Shown: positions 10,363-20,869 of the stretch, piece by piece
Layout of the letters: each line of letters starts with the position of its first letter
How positions within the stretch are numbered: position 1 is the stretch's first letter
Assembly: GCA_036346355.1 (NCBI GenBank)
Contig: CM070581.1
Coordinates: 3,906,001-3,970,000, forward strand
DNA from: Rhipidocladum racemiflorum
Taxonomy: Eukaryota > Streptophyta > Magnoliopsida > Poales > Poaceae
Direction of reading: 5' to 3'
DNA length: 64,000 bases
Translations under genes and position numbers: made by a program
The notes under the pieces: generated by a model
Told to the model about the DNA's origin: nothing
The model's database searches: none
Seen by the model: the letters and a program-made list of their open reading frames with translations, nothing else

Positions 10363-11268
10363 TCAATGAAGCCCTGAGCCAGGCAGATGGGCTCCCAAAG
10401 CCGACAATGCTGCTGCTGCTCTACCAATAGTAGCTTGAACGCTATCTATTAATCGATCATCGGCTTCTGCATCGCCTGGAACTGGGATCATCTTAGCTGA
10501 TTGGCTCTTGACTTTGGCAAAAACTTCGCCGATTTGCTGCCTCTGAGCTGCTAGTGAAGATGTCGCATCTGCGATGCCAATTTGGCAATCTGCAAGTTCT
10601 CTTGTTACCAAGGGCCAGCCGATGACCTTCCACTAAGCGTTCCGCTATTAGTTGAAAGGATTGGGTGGGGCCAAGAGAGGCGCCGCAGAATAAGTATCGG
10701 TCTAACCAAAGATTAAGGAAAGCAACATGCTCTTCAGCCGATACAGGACCATTGACCCTATTGTTATTTTGGATATACTTATGCCAACCTTCGCCTTTCT
10801 TGCGGATTAATTTAAAAGTGGGTTTCCCACTAAAAGCCGACAATGAGACCCGTCTGCCTAAAGGCGAGATAATTGAGCCACGTCAAGTAAAGTAGGGCCT
10901 ATCGGGCCAGATGGGAATAGAAAAGCATTAAAAGAGTCCGACCAGAAATAACAAGCCGCAGCTACTAAGGGTTCATTGGCTTCAGGGTCGGCTAGACTCA
11001 AAGGCAAAGATTCAGCTATGCCCATTCTCTCCCATTCTACCCTCTTCTGAGCCGATATCCTAATGAACCAAGATCTCCATCCCTTCAAATTTGTGGGCCA
11101 GGCTCTAAAACTTTTTCCCCACTCAGAAATATTGTATCCTGCAGCCGACAATGGGAGTCTAGGGATCTCGTCATTGATAACCGTGTCGGCCGATATGGTA
11201 CCTATGGGCCCTAGGTAAAATTGATCCGAGCTTTGAGGAATCGGAATGAATACCTGCGAAGGGTCCAT
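10363..11268 (-). pseudogene. Antisense plant-mobile-domain (PMD) ORF, one frameshift
   Basis: On the strand opposite to gag-pol, an ATG at 11268 opens MDPSQVFIPIPQS and runs to 10858. It contains WGKSFRAWPTNLKGWRSWF and FLFPSGPIGPTLLDVAQLSR, the aminotransferase-like plant mobile domain pattern (W...W, then LFPSGPI.PTL.DVA.L). After a frameshift near 10855 the similarity continues in a second frame to 10363, with FSGKPTFKLIRKKGEGW and AEEHVAFLNLWLDRYLFC. PMDs are known as host proteins (MAIN/MAIL) and as passengers in Gypsy and MULE elements, and extra antisense ORFs are reported in Tat elements. I infer the start at 11268 because a TATA box sits about 100 bp upstream. A longer reading from 11367 is possible but overlaps that TATA box. 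Confidence 0.78.
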
Positions 11269-11366
11269 TTCAGCCGATTTCGAAAGAACGGAAGGAAGAA
11301 GATGAAGGCCGATGATGCGTGGTTCGGGAGCTTGGAATCGTGAAAATGACCGTGGGGGGGACCCCA

Positions 11367-11374
11367 TATTTATA
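11367..11374 (-). promoter_or_regulatory. TATA box for the antisense ORF
   Basis: TATAAATA on the minus strand, about 100 bp before the ATG at 11268. The spacing is right for a short 5' UTR. It suggests the antisense ORF has its own promoter independent of the LTR. Confidence 0.6.
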
Positions 11375-11526
11375 CCGCGATGAAAGAAGGCGAGCGGGCG
11401 GGAACAGTTGCTGCATTAAAAACGCACCGAGATTATTACGGCGCCATTTAATGGGAAGTTACCAAGAATTTCCGATGACAAGCCGATTGCAATTTTTGAA
11501 AAGTATCAAGTTATCTTTCCAAAAAT

Positions 11527-11537
11527 TGGGGGGCATA
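11527..11537 (+). other. Probable polypurine tract
   Basis: A short purine-rich run (GGGGGG followed by CATA) lies immediately before the 3' LTR, where plus-strand priming occurs in LTR elements. It is short, so confidence is moderate. Confidence 0.4.
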
Positions 11538-12227
11538 TGTTTGCGCCAAAATTCGGTACATGGCAAAATGGGTTTGAATCGGATAAAAGCAAATTGTATG
11601 TGTTTGCATCAGAATTCGGCGTGTGTTGAAATCAGTCCGAGACGAAAAGGAAGCGTTCGCATGGAAAGAAATCATCAAACGAATCGGAAAAGGAATCCGT
11701 TTCTAGGAAGGAAAGGAAATCAGATAATAGGCCGATACGGATAAACGCACCGTATCCATGTACAACTCGGATCGGCCAGGCGTGTTATAAAAGGAGGTGG
11801 GTGTCAAGCGGCAAGCAATCAATCAAATCCAACAACACACATCTACTTTTACAAGCTTTTCTTTTACATTGTCTTAGCCTCATAGATCTCTCTGCAAGTC
11901 GACGGAATCAACATAGTTGCGCATCGCCGATTGTTGATTTTAGCCGATTTCACCCAGGTTTGATTTGCTTCGTTTTGTTGCGCATCGCCTTCCCGAAGCC
12001 GATTTTTACCTTGTATCCGGATCAATCAGAACGATTGATCTAGTTATCTCCTAATCGGTTCTTGCCGACTAGTGAAAAGCCGATAGATCTTTGTTTATCG
12101 GCTTCGATCAAATTACAAATTCTACCTTGTCGATTTCAGGTCAAATCGACTGGCACGCTCTGCAAACCCGGTGTTTGTCTTGTGTGTTCGAGGCCTAAAA
12201 CCCCCCTTCACGTTTTTGGCGCGAACA
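11538..12227 (+). repeat. 3' LTR of the Gypsy element
   Basis: 690 bp, nearly identical to 2640-3329. It differs by one C in a C-run and by the hairpin tip at 12020-12040. It is followed by the target duplication CAACC. Confidence 0.96.
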
Positions 12228-12232
12228 CAACC

Positions 12233-12475
12233 TTTACCACTCGCTACAGGATGTCATTGACGTAAGCAATCAAAAGATGACTTTTCCAGGCTCCTAATGC
12301 CGTATTACAACAAGTCGTTGTCAGGAGGTTTTAGCTTTGCTTAGCTCAACCTAGCGGCCATTCTTCCTGCGTCTATTTTTAGGTCTTCAGGCCAGAGGCT
12401 GTTCGGTAGTAGCCCTGCAAGTAAGGCACTCCATCTTGTGTTGTTTTCATCTTTTGATGCTCTTTTTAACTGATC
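12233..12475 (+). pseudogene. LINE remnant, part 3 (3' end)
   Basis: The LINE frame interrupted at 2639 resumes after the target duplication. Joining across the element gives the usual ...ERNEKFFNN tail of plant L1 ORF2, followed here by LYHSLQDVID. The rest (about 12270-12475) is presumed LINE 3' UTR. It has no clear poly(A) tail, and a CT microsatellite follows. Confidence 0.6.
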
Positions 12476-12487
12476 AAATTTATGCAG

Positions 12488-12490
<3 letters not shown>

Positions 12491-12528
<38 letters not shown>
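12491..12528 (+). repeat. (CT)n microsatellite
   Basis: A pure CT run of about 19 units, just downstream (3') of the LTI6A-type gene and after the LINE remnant. Confidence 0.97.
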
Positions 12529-12530
<2 letters not shown>

Positions 12531-12619
12531 AAATAAAAGACAGAGCTCGTGCCAATATTTCAAAAAAAAATTTGCAACCCTCCACCACGGGGAACTCACC
12601 GAACAATCTTTAACTCCCA

Positions 12620-12975
12620 ACAAATAAAACATATATTTACAGAAGAAATGCTCAAGAAGTAACAAGCCAATAAGAGATTTCTCCAACAACAAGGACAAAT
12701 TAATCGATCGATCAATCAAAGTACAAGGATCGAAACGTGCAGAAGAACTGGATGATACAACGGAGGAGGTACCCTCCGTATCCCACGGAGAGGGACAAGT
12801 AGAGGAACAGGGAGAAGCAGTCGTAGCAGAAGATGAAGCTAAGCACAAACACCAAACAGATGTACAACACACACACCACAGTGAGCACCATCCGCCCAAA
12901 GAACCAGGAATCACATCTCAACACCAGCAGCTTCCACCGGGCACAAACGAATCACCGGCGTAAGATCGCCATCAC
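12620..12975 (-). other. Probable 3' UTR exon of the LTI6A-type gene
   Basis: Downstream of the LTI6A stop codon there is a good donor (CTCCAAG|GTATGC at 13343/13342) and a good acceptor (TTTGTCGCAG|GTGATG at 12976/12975), giving a 367-bp intron inside the 3' UTR. The exon after it contains a 70-codon frame (12712-12924) rich in hydrophobic residues. I recognise no family and treat it as UTR. The 3' end is not fixed: TGTAAATATATG-like AT-rich sequence near 12630 could serve as a poly(A) signal. Confidence 0.5.
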
Positions 12976-13364
12976 CTGCGACAAATAGAAGGAAAAAATT
13001 GTCAAACCAATCTTTTTTAGAAACAAAAATAGACTGAAAACAGGAAGCACGGCGTCTCTTAATTTGTTCTCTGCAAAATTCATCTGCTTGGAAGATGCAT
13101 CTCTCCTCTCTTTAAGTTAATATAGGATTGTCCTGAATTCTACAGGAGCCTACTAGCTATAGGCGTAATATGAATCTGCCTTGACTGGAAGTAAAACTGC
13201 ACATAAATTTTTTTTAAAAGAAAACGAGCAGTTGAGATGCTGATCCCAGCTGCTTTGGAGTAATCAGGAGCATCTTCCTTTGTGAAACATACATAGAACT
13301 CTTCTGATGAGCATATACCAAGTTCCTCAAGGTGAAGCATACCTTGGAGCGGGTCCTCCTCCTC

Positions 13365-13622
13365 CTACTTGGTGATGACCCAGACGGCGTAGATGATGCC
13401 GGGGAGGTAGCCGAAGAAGGTGAGCAGCAAGCAGATCCAGAACTCAATCTGCAAGTTTACCGACACACACAGTCAAAAAAAACCCACCGCTTTGAAGCAG
13501 TGCCCACTGCAAGCTCAAAAGCAGTGCAGACTTACCCCGCAGCCGAACTTGAAGAAGACGCCGAGGGGCGGCAGGATGATGGCGAGGATGATGTCGACGC
13601 AGGTGGCCGTGCTGTCCGACAT
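13365..13622 (-). CDS. LTI6A: LTI6/RCI2 (PMP3 family) small hydrophobic membrane protein
   Basis: Two exons, 13536-13622 and 13365-13448, separated by an 87-bp GT-AG intron (13449-13535), encode 56 residues. The start reads MSDSTATCVDIILAIILPPL and the protein continues GVFFKFGCG / IEFWICLLLTFFGYLPG, ending AVWVITK. This is the full PMP3/RCI2 pattern: two transmembrane helices (about residues 9-27 and 33-53) joined by the FKFGCG loop. The length is exactly typical. The family sits in the plasma membrane and affects membrane potential and ion homeostasis. It is induced by cold, salt and ABA, and is closest to rice-type LTI6A by its residues. The gene looks intact. A TATA box and a CACGTG box lie upstream. 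Confidence 0.95.
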
Positions 13623-13810
13623 TTTCTATCGATCCCTCAAAGCTTGTCAACTACTACCGCTAGCTGCTGACGACGGACAGAGAGCGAGGGGGAGAGGAAA
13701 AAAGATGCCAAAAGCCAAACAGCAACGAGCAAGGCTAGGCTCCAAAGGGAAGACGGAACGGAGAGGCTGGTGGTGACGGACGGATGCGAGCTCGCTGGTC
13801 TGCGAGGCCT

Positions 13811-13818
13811 CTTATATA
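13811..13818 (-). promoter_or_regulatory. TATA box of the LTI6A-type gene
   Basis: TATATAAG on the minus strand, about 190 bp before the ATG at 13622, leaving a 5' UTR of roughly 160 nt. Confidence 0.75.
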
Positions 13819-13843
13819 GGCGAGCAGGCAGGCGGTCGATGCT

Positions 13844-13849
13844 CACGTG
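13844..13849 (-). promoter_or_regulatory. G-box/ABRE-like CACGTG in the LTI6A promoter
   Basis: A perfect CACGTG palindrome about 30 bp upstream of the TATA box. G-box/ABRE cores bind bZIP factors in ABA and stress responses, which fits the known induction of this gene family. Function here is inferred. Confidence 0.5.
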
Positions 13850-14059
13850 CCCGGCTCGCGTGGCAGCTCGATGCCGGCGATGCATGCGAGATGCATCGCC
13901 ACCGGCCCACGAGGAGGATCGAATGCGAAGGTTCCCCGGCCGCGTGCGCTTCGCTGTTTGGCTCCGACGGCCAGCGCGGATCGGACGTCCTTTTACACCG
14001 GCTTTCGTTAATTCCTGCAGTTTTGAGTTCAACCTTTCTTCATCCCTGCATCTCTGATT

Positions 14060-14616
14060 GGGTTTCTTCGTCAGCCTACGTTAAACTTGCCTAGAACAAA
14101 AGATTTGGTTTTTGTTTGGAAGGCTTTAATTTACCATTTCAGGATGTACCAAAATTCACATTAAGCTGGTAATAAGACACGTAAAAACCCTTTAAACTTT
14201 AATTAAACTTGTGGTAACTCTTGACACTAGCTTAATGTAAACTGTGGTATCTTAAAAGTCTCTAACGTTGAAGATTAGTAGGATCGAGTGATTAAGCTCG
14301 GATTTACCGTCCTGTCTCTGTTGCAATGCTAATCCATGCAGCTCCATGTCTGGAACGGTTAAATTTAGCCACTTGGAACGGATGCTGCCATGCTGGATTC
14401 TACTCTATATTACAAGTGTTCTGGTACTACCGGTTAACGCGTTCTGTCCAGGCTTTAAGAGCTAGTACGTGGAAGCATATCCACCGAACCATAAAGCTGC
14501 ATTGCCTTCGCCTGGGGAAGGTCAACTTCGTTGCGTGAACCCTAGGATATGGTCGCTGGGAGCTCTTTCAAACATTGAATTGGAATGGGCTTTGATGGCG
14601 AAAGGATACGATAGTA
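14060..14616. other. Intergenic, no gene seen
   Basis: AT-rich DNA with short open frames that carry no recognisable domain. Confidence 0.6.
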
Positions 14617-14844
14617 CTCCCTCTGAGTGCATTTTTAGGTTTTTTTTTAAGACAGATTAGTGTGCAAGGTAAATGACTAATGTGACCCTCATTACTCCAT
14701 ACATAAGCATGCTGGTACTTCGGTTTCCACAGGCACTTAAATGAGTATGTATACACTTACAGATGGGCCCTACGGACTAAAGATGCACTCTTTGTGGGAC
14801 AATTTTTAAATATTAGAAATGCACTCTTTGTGGGACAGATGGAG
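14617..14844. mobile_element. Stowaway MITE, copy 1
   Basis: It starts CTCCCTCTG and ends TGTGGGACAGATGGAG, with TA on both sides (14615-14616 and 14845-14846), as in Tc1/mariner Stowaway elements. The interior matches 20870-21104 closely (for example GTGCAAGGTAAATGAC and GGGCCCTACGGACTA). The left TIR has lost about 9 bp (TCCCACAAA) relative to copy 2. Confidence 0.9.
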
Positions 14845-14846
14845 TA

Positions 14847-17390
14847 TGCCAGTCTCTTATAAGTTCATTTTTTGAAGAGAATGAGTTGGCACGACAGTGC
14901 TCCTCGGTCCTCGCTCCTCAATTTATTGTTATAAAAACGTATTTTAATTTTACATAAATATTAAAACTACGTTGAAATTGAGAAAAATATAAGAGAAGAT
15001 GACCCCTACCTAATTGTCTTGGAAGATTAAAGATATACTTTGTGTGGGTGATAATAAATAAATGCATTCCGAACAAAACGGGTGACTATCTAAACTCTCG
15101 ACGATGAGCTATAGAGGTGTAGCACAGTTTCACCCTATCAAAAATTCAAAAGTCACAAAAATAGAGCTCTTCGTCCTGAGAAATTCTAAAGATTCCTATC
15201 TCCGCTGGTGGCTGGGCTGGTTATATATACTAATCCTACCAGCTAGACATTTTTTTTTTGAGGCAACAATATTTCAGGGTTTGGATTGATAAGACCTTAT
15301 TTTACGTGTCGTGCGATCATGTGGGGACGACGCAGGGTCCATGTGCTCTAGAATGGTCTGTGCGATCAATCATGCACGAGCCTGCCTAAAGAGGGCTACC
15401 AAAATGACTTCCTACCTATCTATCCCCTTTAATTCCTTTCTTCTACCAAATCATGCCAATTAAGTAGTAAAAGCTCGCACTATTTGCATTATTAAGAAGT
15501 TATGATCGGACGGAATCAAAACAACCGACCTTTTATTCGATCCGTTTGCTGAGAGGCGTTAGCATGTTACATGTAGATCTAGAGGACACTTGGACGACTG
15601 GGAAAAAAAACTGAAGTAAAATACACAACTGGAAGATCATTTCCCTTTCATCCGTCGCTTCCACGGCTTGTTTTAAATAAACACTAAAGTAAAATGCATT
15701 CTCTACCTCAAAATATAATAATCAGGTTTAAATAATGTAGCTTTTATCAGTATCACTACTCGTTTTTTTTTGTATGGTTGGCCTTTATATATGATTTTTA
15801 CAGGTAGGTCATAGCTATTTACTTGGACAGTACACTAGTCAGATGCTACGCTCACCAGCAGCCCTGTTGTCCAGATCATACCCGCACACAGTAAGTGAAG
15901 AGAATTATAAAATGGAAAATAAGGTACTCGATCATTCTGTTCCTAGATAGATATTATTTTAATTTATTGCATTACCACAGGTCTTTTTTTTCAAAAGCAA
16001 CTGGCGAAGGACTCGCTCGCGAACTACGGAAACTTTTTTAAAAAACTACCATGGAAGGATCTAGTTGTAATTTTGGTTTTTACAAAAACACTCTTGGAGT
16101 ACATGTTCACGAATCTACAGAACCACATGATCCTTTTTGCAAAATTATCGTGGAATGAGCTGAACGTAATTTCAAAATTTGCGGAAGGCCTTTCACAAGA
16201 TGCGCGTTGAGTCGGTGACACGTAGGCCGACTGGCTGCCTCCGAACTTCCCCAGCCTTAATAGATTAGATATGTGTTCGTGGATGCAACAGCTCATTCTC
16301 AGGAACGTCCTTATCTGCTCATATGGGGACGCAGATATGGTGCAGTGCAACTTAAGCAGTTTCCATAGTTGTGGACTGTCCGATCGAGCGTACGAATGGT
16401 TTAGATCGTCCAAATCCATATGCTATATTGTTTTTACTACAGTAAAAAAAACACTACCGTATTTTTGCTGGACCGTCGATCCAACAGGGTCTCTGCCCAC
16501 ATGGAGGAGTGTCATTTAAGCTCCAATCTCCAAAGCCTTGCACAGTAGGGTAAGCATTTGCCAATTTGGAGTTTCAGGCAGCGAATGACAGGCGTAGTCA
16601 AAAGCTTAAGCAATTCAGCGTTTTTTTTGTGAAAGCTTTGAATAGAAAAATGTGTAGTGCAAGACTCCACATGTGCTGGCTTTCATTGCTTGTATCTGCA
16701 CTTCTGCAGCTGGCCGTCCATTGTAACGGCTACTTGAAGGTTCAAACAGTGGGCGGTCTGAACTAACTTTTTTTATAGGGTGTACATATAACTCTATAAT
16801 TTATACAATAATTTTGTACTATTATAAGTCCAACATATATATTTAAATTTGCTAAAAGTACACTACAAATAGTTCTAAGGTCTTAAACATCCCAAACCAT
16901 CAAAATCGAAGCAATTCAATCAACAAATTTAATCGATCAAAATGGTGAAATTTTAGCGTTTCTCAAAATTTTGATAGCTATGCCCCTGGGGCTAAGTGTA
17001 GCAACATGTTTTTTTCTAGGAAATCGTAGCAACATGTGATAAGTGGATCTAATTTTTGTCCACGGGTCTACCGGAATTAATATAGATCATGCATTTATTA
17101 GAAACTGATTACCAAATAATTTCAGATTCTGCGGCAGAAGATAGTTGCCGTTGCAGGATGGCACTTGGCAGGTGGTCCAAATCACACCGGCCACTGCAAC
17201 TTCTTCAGAGTTGGTGAACAGATGTGACCTGGATCGGATAAGGATGGCCATTTGCTTTTCTTGAATCTTGCAAGTCAATCTGTCCATCTACATAAATAAA
17301 CCAAGGTAAGAAACCAACAATCGTGGGAGAGCATAGTGAAATCGTAGTCCTAGTGCTTCAAAGAACGTAGACAATATCAAATCTCTTTCT
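14847..17390. other. Intergenic, no gene seen
   Basis: AT-rich, gene-free as far as I can tell. At 16024-16240 there is text such as GAAACTTTTTTAAAAAACTA and nearby runs that read like decayed transposon sequence. I could not find termini or a coding domain. Confidence 0.55.
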
Positions 17391-17533
17391 GAGCAGTGTT
17401 TTTATGTTTTTTTTTCTAATACAAGCTGCACAAATCTTAAAGCAAGCGAAGGGGTAAGTAATCACCATCTACCCTTCATTTATGCTTTAATAGTTGTGCA
17501 ACTTTTAAAAGGAAGAGCATAGAAGCACCTCTC
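17391..17533. mobile_element. Short MITE, AGCATAGAAGCACCTCTC family, copy 1
   Basis: The right end is AGCATAGAAGCACCTCTC. The left end (GAGCAGTGTTTTTATG) is a degenerate inverted match. The core with ACAAATCTTAAAGCAAGCGA is shared with 20474-20616 and, in inverted orientation, with 36429-36559 and 47445-47575. Confidence 0.65.
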
Positions 17534-18407
17534 TTTCTATAAATTTTTACAAGCTCAATCACGCTATAACATTTTAATGGCATCATAAAGTAAATTTTCT
17601 AAAAATATTAGAATTCATTTAGTGGTACCATAAAGAGTTCGCAAGGATCATGTAGCAAAATTTTCAGAAATGGTAGAATTCGTTTAGTGCTCATAGAAAA
17701 TAAAAAACAGAGGAGTATATACAAACACAGTAGCACTATCAGAATTTTTTTAAAAAAATACACATGTCTAATCATCATCTCAAATTTTACAATATCATTA
17801 GCATTTCCTCAGTACCTCACACAAAAATTTTTTTCAGAAATATTAGACTTCATTTAGTGCCCCTAAAAAATAAAAAATAAAAGAGCATATACAAAGACAG
17901 TAGCACTAACATAATTTTTAAAAATATGTAATCATCCGAAAATTTTATAACATCATTAGCATTGCCTCGGGACCTCACACAAAAATTTTCAATTTTTTAA
18001 ACATTTTTGATAATTTTTCCCCAAATTTATAATTTTTTTTGAACTTAAACATGACCGATTTACCAACTAGTTTCAACAGCCAAACCATCTCGATACACTA
18101 TAAAATCACAATTTTTGGGTGATTTTCATCTATTTTGTGAACCCTGCTCCATAGTCGTTACAAACCATTAGTGGCAGATCCAGGAATTTTTATATGGATG
18201 TACGGAGTTAATAAAATATTATTCAATATAAAATTTTAAGATTCACATTAACAAAAAATTAAAATACAAACTGTTCATATTAGAGCTAATATGTCACAAT
18301 AAATTAGAAGTATTCAAAATAATTAAGAAAAAAAAAATTAATTCATGAGACTCCATAACTTGGAAGTTAGATATTATGGCTTCATCACTAACTTGTAAAA
18401 AAAATAC
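17534..18407. other. AT-rich intergenic, decayed repeats
   Basis: A very AT-rich stretch with an internally repeated phrase (TTTTCAGAAA/TTTTCTAAAA followed by ATTAGAATTCATTTAGTG or a variant) about every 90-180 bp near 17590, 17660 and 17835. No coding region is recognised. Confidence 0.5.
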
Positions 18408-19267
18408 TGTCGGTGTTTCGTGCACCGGCAATACGAATTTTTGGTTAGTGGGGTCGCACGCTCCCTCTCCCCGAATGGTTGACTCAAGAAACCGGAGGTT
18501 TATACTGGTTCGGGCTGAACGTCCCTACTCCAGTCCGTGTCGCTGTGGCGCTTGGTATTCGAGAGATGATCAAAGGTTACAGGCGAGGCGAGGGGTTCGA
18601 TCTCCCTTGCGCTCGGTGAGTTCCTTTGTTCGGTTGTCCTATCGTCTCCCCTCTCCCCGGGGTCCTACCTCTCCTTATATAACCGGAGGTGGCGAGGCTG
18701 CATGTGAGCCGAGAAAAAGAAAGGGATACTGTACGCTTTGGAGTCTGGTTTTCTGTCTTGTCGTCCGACCGGGCTCCAACTGCTCCCACACCGGGTTGGT
18801 GGCCCTGCAGTGGAAGTCTTTGACTATCTTGTGACGGGGTGGCCTTGCCGTTAAATGCACGTCAGCCGGGTATTTAATGATATTTGACCTTAGCTTGGTC
18901 TCGGGAGGAGACGTCTCTCTGCGGCGTGTCAGTGACGATGGGACCGGGGCTTGACTTCTTGACACACCCTCTGACATTCTCGGGAAGGGGCCGCCTACCC
19001 TGGTACGGACGTCAGGGGTCGTCACGCACACAGGACGGTTGGTCCTTTACCAGTGCGGGTCTTGGCCCTTCGTGCGTTGGCGGAGCCGACCGACCATGCG
19101 CTCCGACCTGGGAGGTCGGAGTCCGCCGACCGTCTGGGCTGGCCCTGGACAGCGCCAGGCCATCTCTTCGCGGCCCACGAGCCTTTGCCAGAACTGGGCT
19201 TTCGAAGGATGTCAGCCCGCTCGCGGTCCCGGGCTGATGGGGGTACCCATGGTATGGGTACTCGTCA
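18408..19267 (-). mobile_element. Solo LTR of a Tat-like Gypsy element
   Basis: 860 bp bounded by TGTCGGTGTTTCG and TACTCGTCA, with 5-bp direct repeats AATAC (18403-18407 and 19268-19272). The left part matches the LTR at 59193-59739 (TGTCGGTGTTTCG, CACGCTCCCTCTCC, CTGGTTCGGGCTGAACGTC). The right end also matches it (GGGTACCCATGG). A TATATAAGGAG box near 18672-18682 on the minus strand and the comparison with the 59-kb element give the minus orientation. No internal region remains, so it arose by LTR-LTR recombination. Confidence 0.9.
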
Positions 19268-19272
19268 AATAC

Positions 19273-20473
19273 TGACCATCATTATACTTAGTTGGTTCTT
19301 TCATAAAATTAATTATCGAAAACAAACTTGCTTTCTATAGGTATTGGTTTGATGTGAAGGTAGTAGCTGTAGTTGTCTTCTGTGTCTTTTTGGATCGATC
19401 CCGCAAAGTTTTCCAATATAAAGAATACCTCTTTATTTTCTTAAGCTCTACATCCACAAAATCAACTAAGTAATCCCACTGATTCACCTTTTATCAACAT
19501 TTCAAGTAGAGCGATGGTGGGATTAGTCTCATATTATTTATATAAAATGAGTTGTAGTAGTATATAATATATGCTGGGTTCAAACATAGCACTTTCGGGT
19601 TAACCTTTTTACACGAAGTGAGGATGAAAGTGTAAACAATTTCATTGATTAATTGTCCTTGTGTATTGCATACGATGCCTCAACTGTGAAATCCGAATGC
19701 TTTTACTGAATATACTTTCAATACTCTTTCTGCTTTTGGCATCCTTTGATGGGAGACATTGTCGTTATCTATGACGGTAACAGGTGAACTGATTCGTGCT
19801 GTCACAGGTGAACTGATTCGTGCATGACAGCATGAGCCAAAGCTCTATAGTGTGTCGAACCAGGTGTGGTCTAGTTGCAGTTGTCTGGGGTGAATACACT
19901 CAATAATCAGCGCAATTGACGTCTCCCATGATCATTGCAAAATTTTGACAACAGGTACTTGGAAGGAATTCCCAGTTTTGCCCTTACAAAGTCCAACATG
20001 AATAATTCCACGTCCTCTAGGATCGCTAAATGATTGGGGTCAAACTTGAACCTAGTTATTGATGTTTCTTCAGAACTATAATAGAACTTCAGACAAGCAG
20101 ATGGTGTCTAACTGGAACATAGGTACAAAACTTAGAGGTGTGATGTGCTGGCACCCTGGAAATTACCTTCGCGCAGGAGTATTCTTTTCCCTTGATGAAT
20201 GGTTTAATCATGGCATCTGGTGTACATTCTTGATAACAGCTGTACTTTTTGACAAACCAGAGTAACTTCCTGATCATTACCAAGGAAAATCTGCATTATA
20301 ACACATTAAGCTGCCCACTGAGCAATGACAGGTATAAAGAGATCCAGAAAGAGAGTTATGATGACTGATATCAAAAGAAGTCTGGTGTTGTCAAATTGTT
20401 TTAGAGATATTCAGTGTTAAGAGTAACATGAAAGCTGATGACAGTCAAACACAAAGAAATGTGAACTGTATAC
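19273..20473. other. Intergenic, no gene seen
   Basis: No supported gene. There is a local direct duplication of ACAGGTGAACTGATTCGTGC near 19779 and 19804. Short frames around 20059-20283 on both strands show no known domain. Confidence 0.5.
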
Positions 20474-20616
20474 GAACAGTGATTCTATGTTTTTCCTCCT
20501 AATAGAGATTGCACGAATCTTAAAACAAACGAAGAGGTAAGTAATCACCATTTATCTTTCATTCATGCTTTAATGTTTGTACAACTTTAAAAAAGAAGAG
20601 CATAGAAGCACCTCTC
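20474..20616. mobile_element. Short MITE, AGCATAGAAGCACCTCTC family, copy 2
   Basis: Ends with AGCATAGAAGCACCTCTC, and the left end GAACAGTGATTCTATG is a degenerate inverted match. The body aligns with 17391-17533. Confidence 0.65.
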
Positions 20617-20867
20617 ACCGTATACTCTTATGTCTTGTGGCACTAAACAAATAAGTGCAGATTTTTTTCACCAATCATAATCAGCTAATAACTAGCAAAA
20701 AGAGCCGCAAGGCTGCAGGCAGGGTAAGAAAAGGAGTAAATAGCACCAGGTGCACTTTTCACTCACCCAACCCACAAATAAGGTAATTATTTCCTCGGGA
20801 GAAGATCCTCGAAGAGCGTGTTGACGGCAGCACCCTTTTCTCTGGCGTGCTATCCCAGGCTTATCAC
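20617..20867. other. Intergenic, no gene seen
   Basis: A short spacer between two MITEs. No domain or regulatory element is recognised. Confidence 0.5.
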
Positions 20868-20869
20868 TA

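Larger units (their letters stand above)
2640..12227 (+). mobile_element. Complete Tat-lineage Gypsy LTR retrotransposon
   Basis: Two 690-bp LTRs (2640-3329 and 11538-12227) both start TGTTTGCGCC and end GGCGCGAACA. The element is flanked by the 5-bp direct repeat CAACC (2635-2639 and 12228-12232). Order inside: gag-like region, aspartic protease, reverse transcriptase, RNase H, integrase, then a non-pol segment with an antisense ORF before the 3' LTR. PR-RT-RH-IN order makes it Gypsy. The NAGATYQR segment of RT and the antisense extra ORF point to the Tat/Ogre clade. The LTRs are almost identical, so insertion was recent, yet gag-pol has many frameshifts. It split the LINE, which resumes at 12233. 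Confidence 0.95.

Noticed and set aside
13332..13776. Plus-strand open frames opposite the LTI6A exons
   Set aside because: They are mirror frames of GC-rich coding and 5' UTR DNA. The minus strand has the full conserved protein with proper splice sites.
16024..16419. 131-codon minus-strand frame
   Set aside because: No recognisable domain. The AT-rich text reads like decayed repeat DNA.
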